A DNA stretch of 54,080 nt. Origin: Methanomassiliicoccales archaeon RumEn M1 (GTDB taxonomy: Archaea; Thermoplasmatota; Thermoplasmata; Methanomassiliicoccales; Methanomassiliicoccaceae). Position numbers and translations under genes: made by a program. This document shows, one piece after another, positions 42,382 to 50,825 of the stretch (within the stretch, counting starts at the first letter, position 1; every line of letters begins with the position of its first letter). The stretch spans positions 1 to 54,080 of the forward strand of contig LJKK01000172.1 in NCBI GenBank assembly GCA_001421185.1, read 5' to 3'. The notes beneath the pieces are model-generated. The model was given only the letters and a program-made list of their open reading frames with translations, ran no database searches and was not told the origin of the DNA.

Positions 42382-44847
42382 ATGCAGCAGAGCACGGCCG
42401 GGGTAGGGACCGAGAAACATCCTAGATACATACGCTGGTTCGAGGACATAAGCATCGGCGACGTGCCCGTGGTGGGAGGTAAGAACGCCTCCCTAGGCGA
42501 GATGTACCGGGAGCTCAGCGGCGAGGGCGTAAAGGTCCCGAACGGGTTCACGGTGACGGCGAAAGGCTATTGGCACATGATATCAGCCACCGGGATCCGG
42601 GAGGAGATGGGGAAGGCCTTGGACGGGGTGGACAAGAGGGACGTTGCCGACCTCGCTTCCCGCGGGAAGAAGGTCCGCGACCTGATCCATAACGCTGGCA
42701 TCCCTGACGACCTGTGGGCCGAGATCGCCCACGCGTACGATAGGCTGTGCGACCAATACGGCGAGAACACCGATGTTGCCGTTCGCTCTTCGGCCACGGC
42801 CGAGGACCTTCCCACCGCCTCGTTCGCCGGACAGCAGGAGACGTTCCTCAATGTTCGCGGATATGATGCGCTCAGAGAGGCCTGCGTCGGCTGTTTTGCA
42901 TCCCTGTTCACCGACCGCGCCATCGCCTACCGGATCGATAAGGGGTTCGGTCAGCTTGATATCGGGCTGTCGATAGGGATCATGAAGATGGTCCGTTCCG
43001 ACCTGGCTTCCAGCGGGGTCATCTTCACCCTCGACACCGAGACCGGGTTCCGTGACGTGGTCTTCATCACCGCTGCCTACGGCCTCGGCGAGAACATCGT
43101 CCAGGGCGCGGTGAACCCGGACGAGTACTACGTGTTCAAGCCCACCTTCCGCCAGGGGTCGAGAGCGATAATCAGGAAGAAGAGGGGGGACAAGGAGAAG
43201 AAGCTCATATATGGCGGAGGTGGAGACAAGCGGACCGAGAACGTCGTGGTACCTGACAACGACCGCCTGAGGTTCTGCCTGACCGATGATGAGATCCTGT
43301 CTCTCGCATCTTCAGCGCTCAAGATCGAGGAGCACTATTCCAGGAGATCCGGTCACCCAGAGCCGATGGACATCGAATGGGCCAAGGACGGGGAGACAGG
43401 AGAGTTGTTCATCGTCCAATCGAGACCGGAGACGGTGCAGTCCCAGAGGGCCATGGATGTCCTGGAGAACTACGTCCTCGAGTCTCGAAGCAAGGTGCTG
43501 AGCAAGGGACGGAGCGTTGGCGACAAGATAGCGTCGGGAAAGGTACGGGTCATTGCCGATAAGAGCAAGCTGTCAACGTTCCGCCCTGGGGAGGTCCTGG
43601 TGTCTACCAGTACGACCCCGGATTGGGAACCGGTCATGAAGATCGCTTCCGCCATCGTCACCGACCAGGGCGGCAGGACCTCGCATGCGGCCATCGTAAG
43701 CCGCGAGCTGGGGATCCCAGCCGTGGTAGGAACGGTCGATGCCACCAGATCGATAAAAGATGGTGAGATGGTAACAGTAAGCTGCGCCGAGGGCGATGAC
43801 GGCTTCGTCTACGAGGGAGAGCTTCCGTTCCACGTCGAGCGCATCGATCTCAGCGGTATGAAGAGGCCTCGAACAGAGATGATGATGAACCTCGGCAACC
43901 CGGATGAAGCATTCTCCTATTCGTTCATCCCGAACGACGGGGTAGGCCTGGCCAGGCTGGAGTTCATCATGGGCAGCTACATCCGGGTGCACCCGATGGC
44001 GTTGCTGCATCCGGAGAGCGTAAAGGATGGTCAGGAATCAATGGAGATCGAGCGGCTGACGGCCGCTTATCCGGATGGCGAGACGTACTTCACCGAATCG
44101 CTGGCGCACGGCATCGCCACCATCGCCGCGGCGTTCTACCCTAAGGACGTGGTGGTGCGCATGAGCGACCTGAAGAGCAATGAGTACGCGGCCCTGCTGG
44201 GCGGCCGCTTCTTCGAGCCTGACGAGCATAACCCGATGTTGGGCTTCCGCGGTGCTTCCCGTTATTACTCCGACCAGTATCGTGAAGGTTTCGGCCTGGA
44301 ATGCCGGGCGATCCGCATGGTCCGGGATGAGATGGGGTTGACGAACGTCGTGCCCATGATACCGTTCTGCCGGACGGTGGAGGAAGCGAAGAAGGTCGTG
44401 GATGAGATGAGAGCCAACGGCCTGGAGAGGGGAGAGAACGGTCTCCGGCTGTTCATCATGTGCGAGATCCCCAACAATTTCCTGCTCATCGACGAGTTCA
44501 GTCAATACTTCGACGGCTTCTCCATCGGCTCGAATGACCTCACCCAGCTGGTGCTGGGGATCGACCGCGACTCCGACATCCTGGCCAAGGAGTTCGACGA
44601 GAGGGACGAGGGCGTGTTGAAGGCCATGTCTCTGTCCGTTCAGGGAGCTCGAAGGAACGGTCGTCATAGCGGGATCTGCGGGCAGGCGCCCAGTGATTAT
44701 CCTGAAGTGGCCGAGTTCTTGGTGAGGGAAGGCATCGATTCGATATCGGTCAATCCCGACTCGCTAATGAGCGTCACCCTGAAAGTGGTGCAGACCGAGG
44801 AGCAGATGGAGCGCAGCTCCGTCACCGTCAAGGAACGGGGTAAGTGA
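42382..44847 (+). CDS. ppsA: Phosphoenolpyruvate synthase
   Basis: An 821-residue enzyme that makes phosphoenolpyruvate from pyruvate and ATP, or runs in reverse. The N-terminal ATP-grasp part has VGGKNASLGEMYREL and DVAVRSSATAEDLPTASFAG, the phosphohistidine loop is DQGGRTSHAAIVSRELGIPA (histidine near residue 435), and the C-terminal PEP-binding part includes VRMSDLKSNEYAALLGG, GFRGASRYYSDQY and GSNDLTQLVLGIDRD. The length is normal. AGGA at 42367 fits the ATG at 42382 better than the GTG at 42373. Its stop overlaps the next start (TGATG), so it is coupled to the PfkB-family kinase. Confidence 0.93.
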   Translation: MQQSTAGVGTEKHPRYIRWFEDISIGDVPVVGGKNASLGEMYRELSGEGVKVPNGFTVTAKGYWHMISATGIREEMGKALDGVDKRDVADLASRGKKVRDLIHNAGIPDDLWAEIAHAYDRLCDQYGENTDVAVRSSATAEDLPTASFAGQQETFLNVRGYDALREACVGCFASLFTDRAIAYRIDKGFGQLDIGLSIGIMKMVRSDLASSGVIFTLDTETGFRDVVFITAAYGLGENIVQGAVNPDEYYVFKPTFRQGSRAIIRKKRGDKEKKLIYGGGGDKRTENVVVPDNDRLRFCLTDDEILSLASSALKIEEHYSRRSGHPEPMDIEWAKDGETGELFIVQSRPETVQSQRAMDVLENYVLESRSKVLSKGRSVGDKIASGKVRVIADKSKLSTFRPGEVLVSTSTTPDWEPVMKIASAIVTDQGGRTSHAAIVSRELGIPAVVGTVDATRSIKDGEMVTVSCAEGDDGFVYEGELPFHVERIDLSGMKRPRTEMMMNLGNPDEAFSYSFIPNDGVGLARLEFIMGSYIRVHPMALLHPESVKDGQESMEIERLTAAYPDGETYFTESLAHGIATIAAAFYPKDVVVRMSDLKSNEYAALLGGRFFEPDEHNPMLGFRGASRYYSDQYREGFGLECRAIRMVRDEMGLTNVVPMIPFCRTVEEAKKVVDEMRANGLERGENGLRLFIMCEIPNNFLLIDEFSQYFDGFSIGSNDLTQLVLGIDRDSDILAKEFDERDEGVLKAMSLSVQGARRNGRHSGICGQAPSDYPEVAEFLVREGIDSISVNPDSLMSVTLKVVQTEEQMERSSVTVKERGK

Positions 44848-45784
44848 TGATCTACACCTTGGCGCTCAATCCGGCCATCGACCGCACCATGTGGGTGGAG
44901 CGGATGGACTTCCGCGCCACCACGAGGGTGAGGAGGGAGTGCCGGTACCCGGGGGGCAAGGGCATCGACGTCTCGCGGGTACTGACCAGCCTGGGCGTTC
45001 CCAACGTGGCCCTGGGCTTCGTTGGAGGCTTCGTAGGCGAGGAGCTGGAGTTCCGGCTGGGGTACGAAGGCATCCAGACCGACATGGTCAGGGTGGCCGG
45101 CGAGACGCGCACCAACATCATCGTGAACGAGACGGCCGGCGAGGGCAGGCATCTGTTGCTCACGGCCAAGGGCCAAGGATCGACCCCTATGAGCTTGGGT
45201 CCCTCTTCCGCAAGATCGAGAACCTCTCCGACCCGACCATGATGGCCATCGGCGGCAGCCTTCCTCGCGGGGTCAATCCCGACGCCTACCGGCGCATCAT
45301 CACCATCATGAGGAGAAAGGGGGCGGCGACCCTCCTGGACGCCGATGGCGAGAACCTGCGCTGCGGCATCAGGGCCTGTCCGGACTACATCAAGCCCAAC
45401 CGCCATGAGATCAGCGAGCTGGTGGGCAGGAAGCTGAACAGTCTGGAGGACTTCATCCAGGCGGCCGAGGAGGTGCGCTCCCAGGGCGTAGGGACGGTAT
45501 TGGTGTCCATGGGGGCCGACGGAATGATGGCCGTGGCCGATGGAAAGAGATATCTGGCCATCCCGCCCAAGGTGGAGACCGTGAACAACGTGGGACTGGG
45601 CGATTCGGCCGTTGCCGGCTTCATCTACGGTCTGGCCAATCGTTTCGACCTCAAGGACTGCCTGGTGCATGGTACCGCCGCCGGCACGGCCACGGCCATG
45701 AAGCCCGGCACGGCGCGGGCCAGCAAGGAGGACGTCATGGCCATGGTGCCCAGGATCAAGTTCAGGGACCTCACGGAGGGATAG
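44847..45784 (+). CDS. PfkB-family sugar kinase, phosphofructokinase-like (frameshifted)
   Basis: A PfkB/ribokinase-family kinase of about 312 residues. The 5' part MIYTLALNPAIDRTMWVERM with CRYPGGKGIDVSRVLTSLG is typical of 1-phosphofructokinase and PfkB 6-phosphofructokinases. Its frame is lost near 45177, and the protein continues as IDPYELGSLFRKIENL, GGSLPRGVNPDAY, LLDADGENLRCGI and the catalytic-base motif VGLGDSAVAGF. One missing G in the run at 45177-45178 explains it. Between PEP synthase and aldolase it most likely phosphorylates fructose-6-phosphate, though fructose-1-phosphate is possible. It overlaps ppsA by one base. Confidence 0.85.
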
Positions 45785-45785
45785 A

Positions 45786-46703
45786 ATGAATGGAATAGAG
45801 CGCATACCGGTCCCTCTGGACGTGCCTCCGGACCAGAGGAAGGCCTTTCAGGAACGATACGACAGGATGACCGGCGGATCGGGACGGCTGATGCTGTTCG
45901 CCGGGGACCAGAAGATGGAGCATCTGAACGATGACTTCCATGGCGAGGGCATCCATCCGGACGACGGCGACCCGGAGCACCTGTTCCGCATCGCCTCTCG
46001 CGGAAGGATAGGGGCGTTCGCCACCCAGTTCGGTCTCATAGCCAGGTACGCGGCCGATTATCGGGACGTCCCGTACGTGGTGAAGTTGAACTCCAAGACC
46101 CACCTGGTCAAACCTCTCCAGGCCGAACCGCTCAGCCGTCAGTGGTTGGCGGTGGACGAGGTGGCGACCCTGAGGGACGAGAACGACCTCGACATCGTGG
46201 GCGTCGGTTACACCGTATATCTGGGAAGCGAGCACGAGGCGGTCATGCTGACCGAGGCCGCCCAGATCGTGCATCGAGCTCATCGCCTGGGATTGACGGC
46301 GATCCTATGGATGTACCCCCGGGGAAGGGCCGTGCCCAACGAGAAGGACCCCCATCTGATCGCCGGTGCGGCCGGGGCAGGCGCATGCCTGGGCGCCGAC
46401 TTCGTCAAGCTGAACTGTCCCGCAGGGAACGAGGCCATGGCGCGCTTCGAGGAGGTGGTCCGCGCGGCGGGCCGCAGCCGGGTGCTATGCTCCGGGGGCA
46501 GCCGCCTGGACGAGAAGGCCTTCCTCGAGAGGCTCCACCAGCAGCTGGCGGCCGGCGCGGGGGGGAACGCCACCGGGCGCAACATCCATCAGAAGCCGCT
46601 CGCGCAGGCGGTCAGGTTCTGCGACGCCATCTATGCCATTACGGTCGAGGGGGCCTCGGTCAGCGAGGGCATGAGGCTGTTCCGGGGGGACCCGGGGGCT
46701 TGA
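45786..46703 (+). CDS. fba: Class I fructose-bisphosphate aldolase, archaeal type
   Basis: A 305-residue Schiff-base aldolase of the DhnA/archaeal class I type. The base-forming lysine is K208 in GADFVKLNCPAGNE; the early LMLFAGDQKMEHLNDDF, the YVVKLNSKTHLV strand, WMYPRGRAVPNEKD, VLCSGGSRLDEKAFLERL and GRNIHQKPLAQAV with the phosphate loop are all present. It splits or joins fructose-1,6-bisphosphate. The ATG at 45786 follows the PfkB stop by one base, and the stop overlaps the mutase start (TTGA), so the genes form one tightly packed unit. Confidence 0.92.
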   Translation: MNGIERIPVPLDVPPDQRKAFQERYDRMTGGSGRLMLFAGDQKMEHLNDDFHGEGIHPDDGDPEHLFRIASRGRIGAFATQFGLIARYAADYRDVPYVVKLNSKTHLVKPLQAEPLSRQWLAVDEVATLRDENDLDIVGVGYTVYLGSEHEAVMLTEAAQIVHRAHRLGLTAILWMYPRGRAVPNEKDPHLIAGAAGAGACLGADFVKLNCPAGNEAMARFEEVVRAAGRSRVLCSGGSRLDEKAFLERLHQQLAAGAGGNATGRNIHQKPLAQAVRFCDAIYAITVEGASVSEGMRLFRGDPGA

Positions 46704-47446
46704 CGCTCCTCGTCCTGCTACGGCACGGCCGCAGCGAGTGGAACGAGACGGGACGGTTCACTGGCTGGACCGACGTCGATCTCTCCGACGGCGGGAAGGA
46801 AGAGGCAAGGAATGCCGGGGAGCGAATGAGGGACGAGGGGCTCGCCTTCGACGTGGCCTATACCTCCGTCCTCAAGCGCGCCATACGCACGGCGTGGATC
46901 GTCATGGACGTGATGGACCTCATGTGGGTACCGCTGCATCGCTCGTGGAGACTGAACGAGAAGCACTACGGCGCATTGCAGGGCCTGAGCAAGGAGGAGA
47001 TGGCCAAGGAGCACGGGGCGGAGCAGGTGCATGCATGGCGGCGGGTGTTCGACGTCCGGCCGCCCCCGCTCGACGCATCGGACCGGCGCCACCCGTCGCA
47101 CGATCCCCGCTACCGCGGCCTGCTTCCCGACGAGCTACCATCGACCGAGTCGCTGAAGGACACGCTTCAGAGGACCCTTCCGTACTGGTTCGGCGAGATC
47201 CTCCCTCGCGTACGGGAAGGGGGCGACGTCCTGGTGGCCGCCCATGGCAACAGCCTGAGGGCGCTGGTGAAGCATCTCGACGGCATCAGCGACGAGGACA
47301 TCGCCAGCGTCAACATCCCGACCGGCATCCCGCTGGTGTACGAGATGGACGGCGATGTCGTCAAGGAAAGACGCTACCTCGCTTCGCCGGATGAACTGTC
47401 CCGGGCGAAGGAGAAGGCGTCCCGGGCGGCGGCCTTCAGGCATTGA
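46700..47446 (+). CDS. gpmA: 2,3-bisphosphoglycerate-dependent phosphoglycerate mutase
   Basis: A 248-residue enzyme interconverting 3- and 2-phosphoglycerate. The phosphohistidine motif LLRHGRSEWNETGRFTGW gives H9; LNEKHYGALQGLSKEE, HPSHDPRYR and the second histidine in VAAHGNSLRALVKHLDG complete the site. The length equals bacterial GpmA. Archaea usually use the cofactor-independent mutase, so this looks bacterial. The start is a TTG at 46700 that overlaps the aldolase stop by four bases. The homology starts at that codon, although the frame is open far upstream. The 3' end overlaps the convergent pgk by 11 bases. Confidence 0.93.
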   Translation: MTLLVLLRHGRSEWNETGRFTGWTDVDLSDGGKEEARNAGERMRDEGLAFDVAYTSVLKRAIRTAWIVMDVMDLMWVPLHRSWRLNEKHYGALQGLSKEEMAKEHGAEQVHAWRRVFDVRPPPLDASDRRHPSHDPRYRGLLPDELPSTESLKDTLQRTLPYWFGEILPRVREGGDVLVAAHGNSLRALVKHLDGISDEDIASVNIPTGIPLVYEMDGDVVKERRYLASPDELSRAKEKASRAAAFRH

Positions 47447-48611
47447 TGGTCTGCCGCGCCAATACCTTGATGGCCGGCAGCTCGCGTCCGGAGAGCATCT
47501 CCAGGAAGGCGCCCCCGCCGGTCGATACGTACGAGATACCGCCCCTGGCCGCGAACCGGTCCAGGGCGGCGTTGGTGTCCCCTCCGCCCACCAGCGAGAA
47601 GGCCGGGGACCTGGCGATGGCCTCCGCGACCATCCTGGTGCCCACCTCAAAGCCCTCCTGCTCGAACTTCCCCATGGGGCCGTTCCACACGATGGTGCCG
47701 GCCGCCTTCAGCTCCGAGGCGAACCGGTCGATGGTGCGAGGACCGATGTCCAGGACGTTCTGGTCCTTCGGCAGTTCGTCCACGTCGACCTCCCTACGTC
47801 CGCCGTCGTCCACGGCGAAGTCCTGGGGAAGGACCAGCGCATCGGGCCTCTGGTCCAGCATCCTTTTGGCCCGTTGGACCGCCTCCCCGTCGGCGCGATG
47901 ATCGCCCACGTCGATGCCCTGGGCCCGCAGGAAGGGGAAGGCCATCGCCCCGCCCAGCAGCAGTCGGTCGGCGATCTCCGACAGATGCTCAATGGTGGCG
48001 ATCTTGCTGCTCACCTTGGCCCCTCCGATCGCCACCACAAGCGGTCTGTCAGGCGACTCCAGGACGCCCTCCAGCGCCTGGAGCTCCTTCTTCATCAGCA
48101 GGCCGCCGGCCTTGGCCTCGAAGTACTTCGTCACTCCTACGTTCGACGCATGCGCCCGGTGGGCGTTGGCGAACGCGTCGTCCACGTACACGTCGGCCAG
48201 CGACGCCAGGGAACGGGCGAACGTGTCGTCGTTGGCCTCCTCGCCGGGATCGAACCTCAGGTTCTCGAGCACGAGCATCGAGCCGCTCGTCAGGGAGGCC
48301 GCCGCCTGGTCGGCCTTGGGGCCCACGCACTCGTCCACGAAATCGACCTTCTTTCCCGTTAGCTCTGACAGGCGGACGCTCACAGGCCTCAGACTGTACT
48401 CGGGCACCCGCTTCCCGCCCGGGCGGTCCAGGTGCGAGCACAGTATGGGCATGCCTCCCCTGTCCAAGATGTACTGAACGGTCGGGAGGATGGCATTGAT
48501 GCGAGAATCGTCGGCCACCACGCCGTCGCGCAGCGGAACGTTCAGGTCGACCCTCAGGAGCACGCGCTTTCCGGCCAGGTCCATCTGGTCGACGTAGCGG
48601 ATCGGGTTCAT
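47436..48611 (-). CDS. pgk: Phosphoglycerate kinase
   Basis: A 391-residue kinase interconverting 1,3-bisphosphoglycerate and 3-phosphoglycerate with ADP/ATP. Visible marks are KRVLLRVDLNVPLRDG, SHLDRPGGKRVPEYSLRPVS, LENLRFDPGEEANDD, the YVDDAFANAHRAHAS substrate loop, IGGAKVSSKIATIEHL and the C-terminal TIVWNGPMGKFEQEGF and GGGDTNAAL nucleotide segments. The sequence reads like bacterial PGK. It is encoded opposite to the glycolytic unit and converges with gpmA. The ATG at 48611 is preceded by a TATA-like element on the minus strand (CATTTATTC). Confidence 0.93.
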   Translation of the reverse strand: MNPIRYVDQMDLAGKRVLLRVDLNVPLRDGVVADDSRINAILPTVQYILDRGGMPILCSHLDRPGGKRVPEYSLRPVSVRLSELTGKKVDFVDECVGPKADQAAASLTSGSMLVLENLRFDPGEEANDDTFARSLASLADVYVDDAFANAHRAHASNVGVTKYFEAKAGGLLMKKELQALEGVLESPDRPLVVAIGGAKVSSKIATIEHLSEIADRLLLGGAMAFPFLRAQGIDVGDHRADGEAVQRAKRMLDQRPDALVLPQDFAVDDGGRREVDVDELPKDQNVLDIGPRTIDRFASELKAAGTIVWNGPMGKFEQEGFEVGTRMVAEAIARSPAFSLVGGGDTNAALDRFAARGGISYVSTGGGAFLEMLSGRELPAIKVLARQTINA

Positions 48612-48855
48612 CGTTCCAAATGTGGAGCCCGATGAATAAATGACTATTGAACGACGCGTGAAGAACGGCGGAAGTAAAGGAAAAGTGGGAAGGGCTAGCT
48701 CTGTCAGAAGGGATGGGATGCACTCTGTCGACTAGCCTAAGCTTCCCAATCCTAATATTCATTCTGATGTATTTATAGATTATGGATGGCGTTTATTTTA
48801 TTATATTGCTACATAATTGGAGAAAGATGGGTAAGGGTTTTAGGGGGAAGGGGTT

Positions 48856-49725
48856 TCAGAGGTAGCCAGACTTCTGGAGGGCCATCAGGTCCTCGGTGCT
48901 CAGCTTCTCGCCGGCCTTGAACCTGTCGAAGATCTTCTCCGCCTCTTCCTTGGCGGAGGTCTCGTCCTCTTTCCTCTTGGCCTTACGGGCCTTCTGCCTC
49001 ATGCCACTGATTATCTTATCGTAATCGTGCACCTGGCGGATGTTCTCGATATGGGCCCTATGCTCCTCGTCGGCGTGGATCTTGTTAGCGACAAAGGCTT
49101 CCTGCGCCGCATCGGCCTCCTTGCGGACCGCATCGGCCTGCTCGTACAGCTCGATCATGGCGTCGTGAGCGGCCTGCGCCTTCTCAGCGTACTCGGAAAC
49201 CTCTCTGTGATATGCCTCAGCCTTTTCCTTTGCTTCGCGAAGCTCCTTCACCGCGGTCTTGACCTCTTCGTTCGACTCGTAGGCCTTCTCCCTCTCCTTG
49301 ATCTGGTTCTGGATGCTGGCCATCTGCTCTATGAGTTCCTGCTCCTTGTCCTTGGACAGGACGGAGGTCATCTGCTTGAACTCCAGGGCCTTGAGGTCCT
49401 TCTTCAGGCGGGAGATCGGCGGACCGCTCTTGGGCAGGTTCTCCTTCTTGACCTTCCCGGCCTTCTCATTGAGCTCGTTGACGATCTTGTTCCAGTGGTC
49501 ACGGTTGTCCTTGGCCTCCCGGACCTTGGCGTTCATCTCGTCACGAACCTCGCGGTGTTTGGCGGCCTGATCGACAAGCTCCCTCACCTTGGCGTTGAGG
49601 GCGTCCCTCTTTTCCACCCATTCACGGGTCTTCTCGTTCAGTTCGTCGCGGATCCTGCGATGCTTCTCAGCTTCAACATTATGCAACTGACGCTTCTGTT
49701 CGAGTTCCTCCAACAGTTCAGTCAT
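48856..49725 (-). CDS. Archaeal coiled-coil protein (COG1340 type)
   Basis: A 289-residue, highly charged protein that is almost entirely predicted coiled coil from residue 3 to about 265, rich in Glu, Lys and Ala, with repeated RDELNEK, RDALNAK and RDEMNAK units every ~28-35 residues at the start. The end (AEKIFDRFKAGEKLSTEDLM) is a short helical tail typical of the family. No enzyme motif is present. Such proteins are thought to be structural or chromatin-associated, but the role is unknown. The gene stands alone, with AT-rich DNA on both sides. Confidence 0.85.
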   Translation of the reverse strand: MTELLEELEQKRQLHNVEAEKHRRIRDELNEKTREWVEKRDALNAKVRELVDQAAKHREVRDEMNAKVREAKDNRDHWNKIVNELNEKAGKVKKENLPKSGPPISRLKKDLKALEFKQMTSVLSKDKEQELIEQMASIQNQIKEREKAYESNEEVKTAVKELREAKEKAEAYHREVSEYAEKAQAAHDAMIELYEQADAVRKEADAAQEAFVANKIHADEEHRAHIENIRQVHDYDKIISGMRQKARKAKRKEDETSAKEEAEKIFDRFKAGEKLSTEDLMALQKSGYL

Positions 49726-49868
49726 ATACGTTCACACTCAATAGCAAGCCTTAAAAATCGCTTGGCGAAAAAGGAGATGCTGACACTCGTTTATATTTCT
49801 TTTGGATTCTGGCGACGAACTTTTTCGACGAGCCAGATGCAGAAAATATCTGGCCCGTCGGTAAATTT

Positions 49869-50237
49869 TCAGCCTTCCCGGCCGTCATCGTCCGAAGGTT
49901 CCAACTTGACCTCGTGCCAGTCGGTGCCGAAGCGATCGGCCCCGCCCGTCTTCAGCTGGAACTTCACCCTGAGATGCCCATCCTCGAAGAACACGTAGGC
50001 GTTCTTCAGCATGGAGATGTAATAGGAGACCCGCTTGCCCTGCTGCGACAGCCGCCTCTCCTGGCACACCAGGAGGCCAGCCGCTTCCAGCTCCTTGATC
50101 CGTCGGTAGCAGGCCGCGATGGGGATGCCGAAGCGGTGCGCGATGTCCTGCGCCGAGCGTGCCTGCCGCACGGTGGCCGTCAAGATCTTCACCGAGTATT
50201 CGTCGGTGAGGAGCTGGGACGTCTTCAACATGTCCAT
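49869..50237 (-). CDS. Winged helix-turn-helix transcriptional regulator (first copy)
   Basis: A 122-residue DNA-binding protein with an ArsR-like winged helix: LLTDEYSVKILTATVRQ, then AQDIAHRFGIPIAACYRRIK (recognition helix), then LEAAGLLVCQERRLSQQGKR (wing) and a short C-terminal sensor strand region. It shares the same layout with the product of 50405-50812, so the two are paralogues. GAGGAGG lies about 9 bases before the ATG at 50237. The signal and target genes are unknown. Confidence 0.8.
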   Translation of the reverse strand: MDMLKTSQLLTDEYSVKILTATVRQARSAQDIAHRFGIPIAACYRRIKELEAAGLLVCQERRLSQQGKRVSYYISMLKNAYVFFEDGHLRVKFQLKTGGADRFGTDWHEVKLEPSDDDGREG

Positions 50238-50404
50238 TCTATCGTGCCTCCTCGGCCCGAATGGACCATGGCCAATGTCCTGTCAGATTCGCTAAGTGTT
50301 TGATCGCTCCCACCCCTGATTCTGAGACGGGAGAAAATCCGCTGCCGATATAATACTTACCGCAGAACCTGATTCTATGGATAAAGAACGAATTAAAGGA
50401 GGGT

Positions 50405-50812
50405 TCATGCCCGTTCAGCGGATGGCTCGCCGACATGTACCATCTCCGATTCAGGCAGGGGGTCCACTTCCACGTTGAACCTTCCGGCGGAGAACGTCAC
50501 CTTGGCCACGTTCACGGCGCATTGATAGTAGGAGACCTTCTTTCCCCGATACACTTCCTCGTAGCCGACGCACCGTATCAGGTTGAACTCCTCCATCTTG
50601 GCCACCCGACGATACGCCACCGCTATGGGGATGCTGCAGGTACGGCTGATCTGCTGCACCGACATGGGGTTCTTGTATGTGGCGGTGAGGATCTTGCCAG
50701 CATAGTCGTCTGCTATGAGCCGTGACAATTCCTCTTCGCGCGAGCCGCTCCCATCCATCGCCGGTCGAATCGACGTCTCTTTTAAAGAGCTTTTCTTATC
50801 GATATCATCCAC
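50405..50812 (-). CDS. Winged helix-turn-helix transcriptional regulator (second copy)
   Basis: A 135-residue paralogue of the neighbouring regulator. It has a short acidic N-terminal extension, then LIADDYAGKILTATYKNPMS, QQISRTCSIPIAVAYRRVAK (recognition helix), a wing VGYEEVYRGKKVSYYQC and a final strand region. The ATG at 50812 is preceded by GAGGAGGG and lies only 13 bases after the stop of the ATPase gene, so the ATPase and this regulator are probably one operon. An ATPase-controlled regulator of the GvpD/GvpE sort is a possible analogy only. Confidence 0.8.
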   Translation of the reverse strand: MDDIDKKSSLKETSIRPAMDGSGSREEELSRLIADDYAGKILTATYKNPMSVQQISRTCSIPIAVAYRRVAKMEEFNLIRCVGYEEVYRGKKVSYYQCAVNVAKVTFSAGRFNVEVDPLPESEMVHVGEPSAERA

Positions 50813-50825
50813 TATAATACCCTCC

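Noticed and set aside
46142-46699. N-terminal extension of the phosphoglycerate mutase frame
   Set aside because: It is an out-of-frame reading of the aldolase gene. The mutase homology starts exactly at the TTG at 46700.
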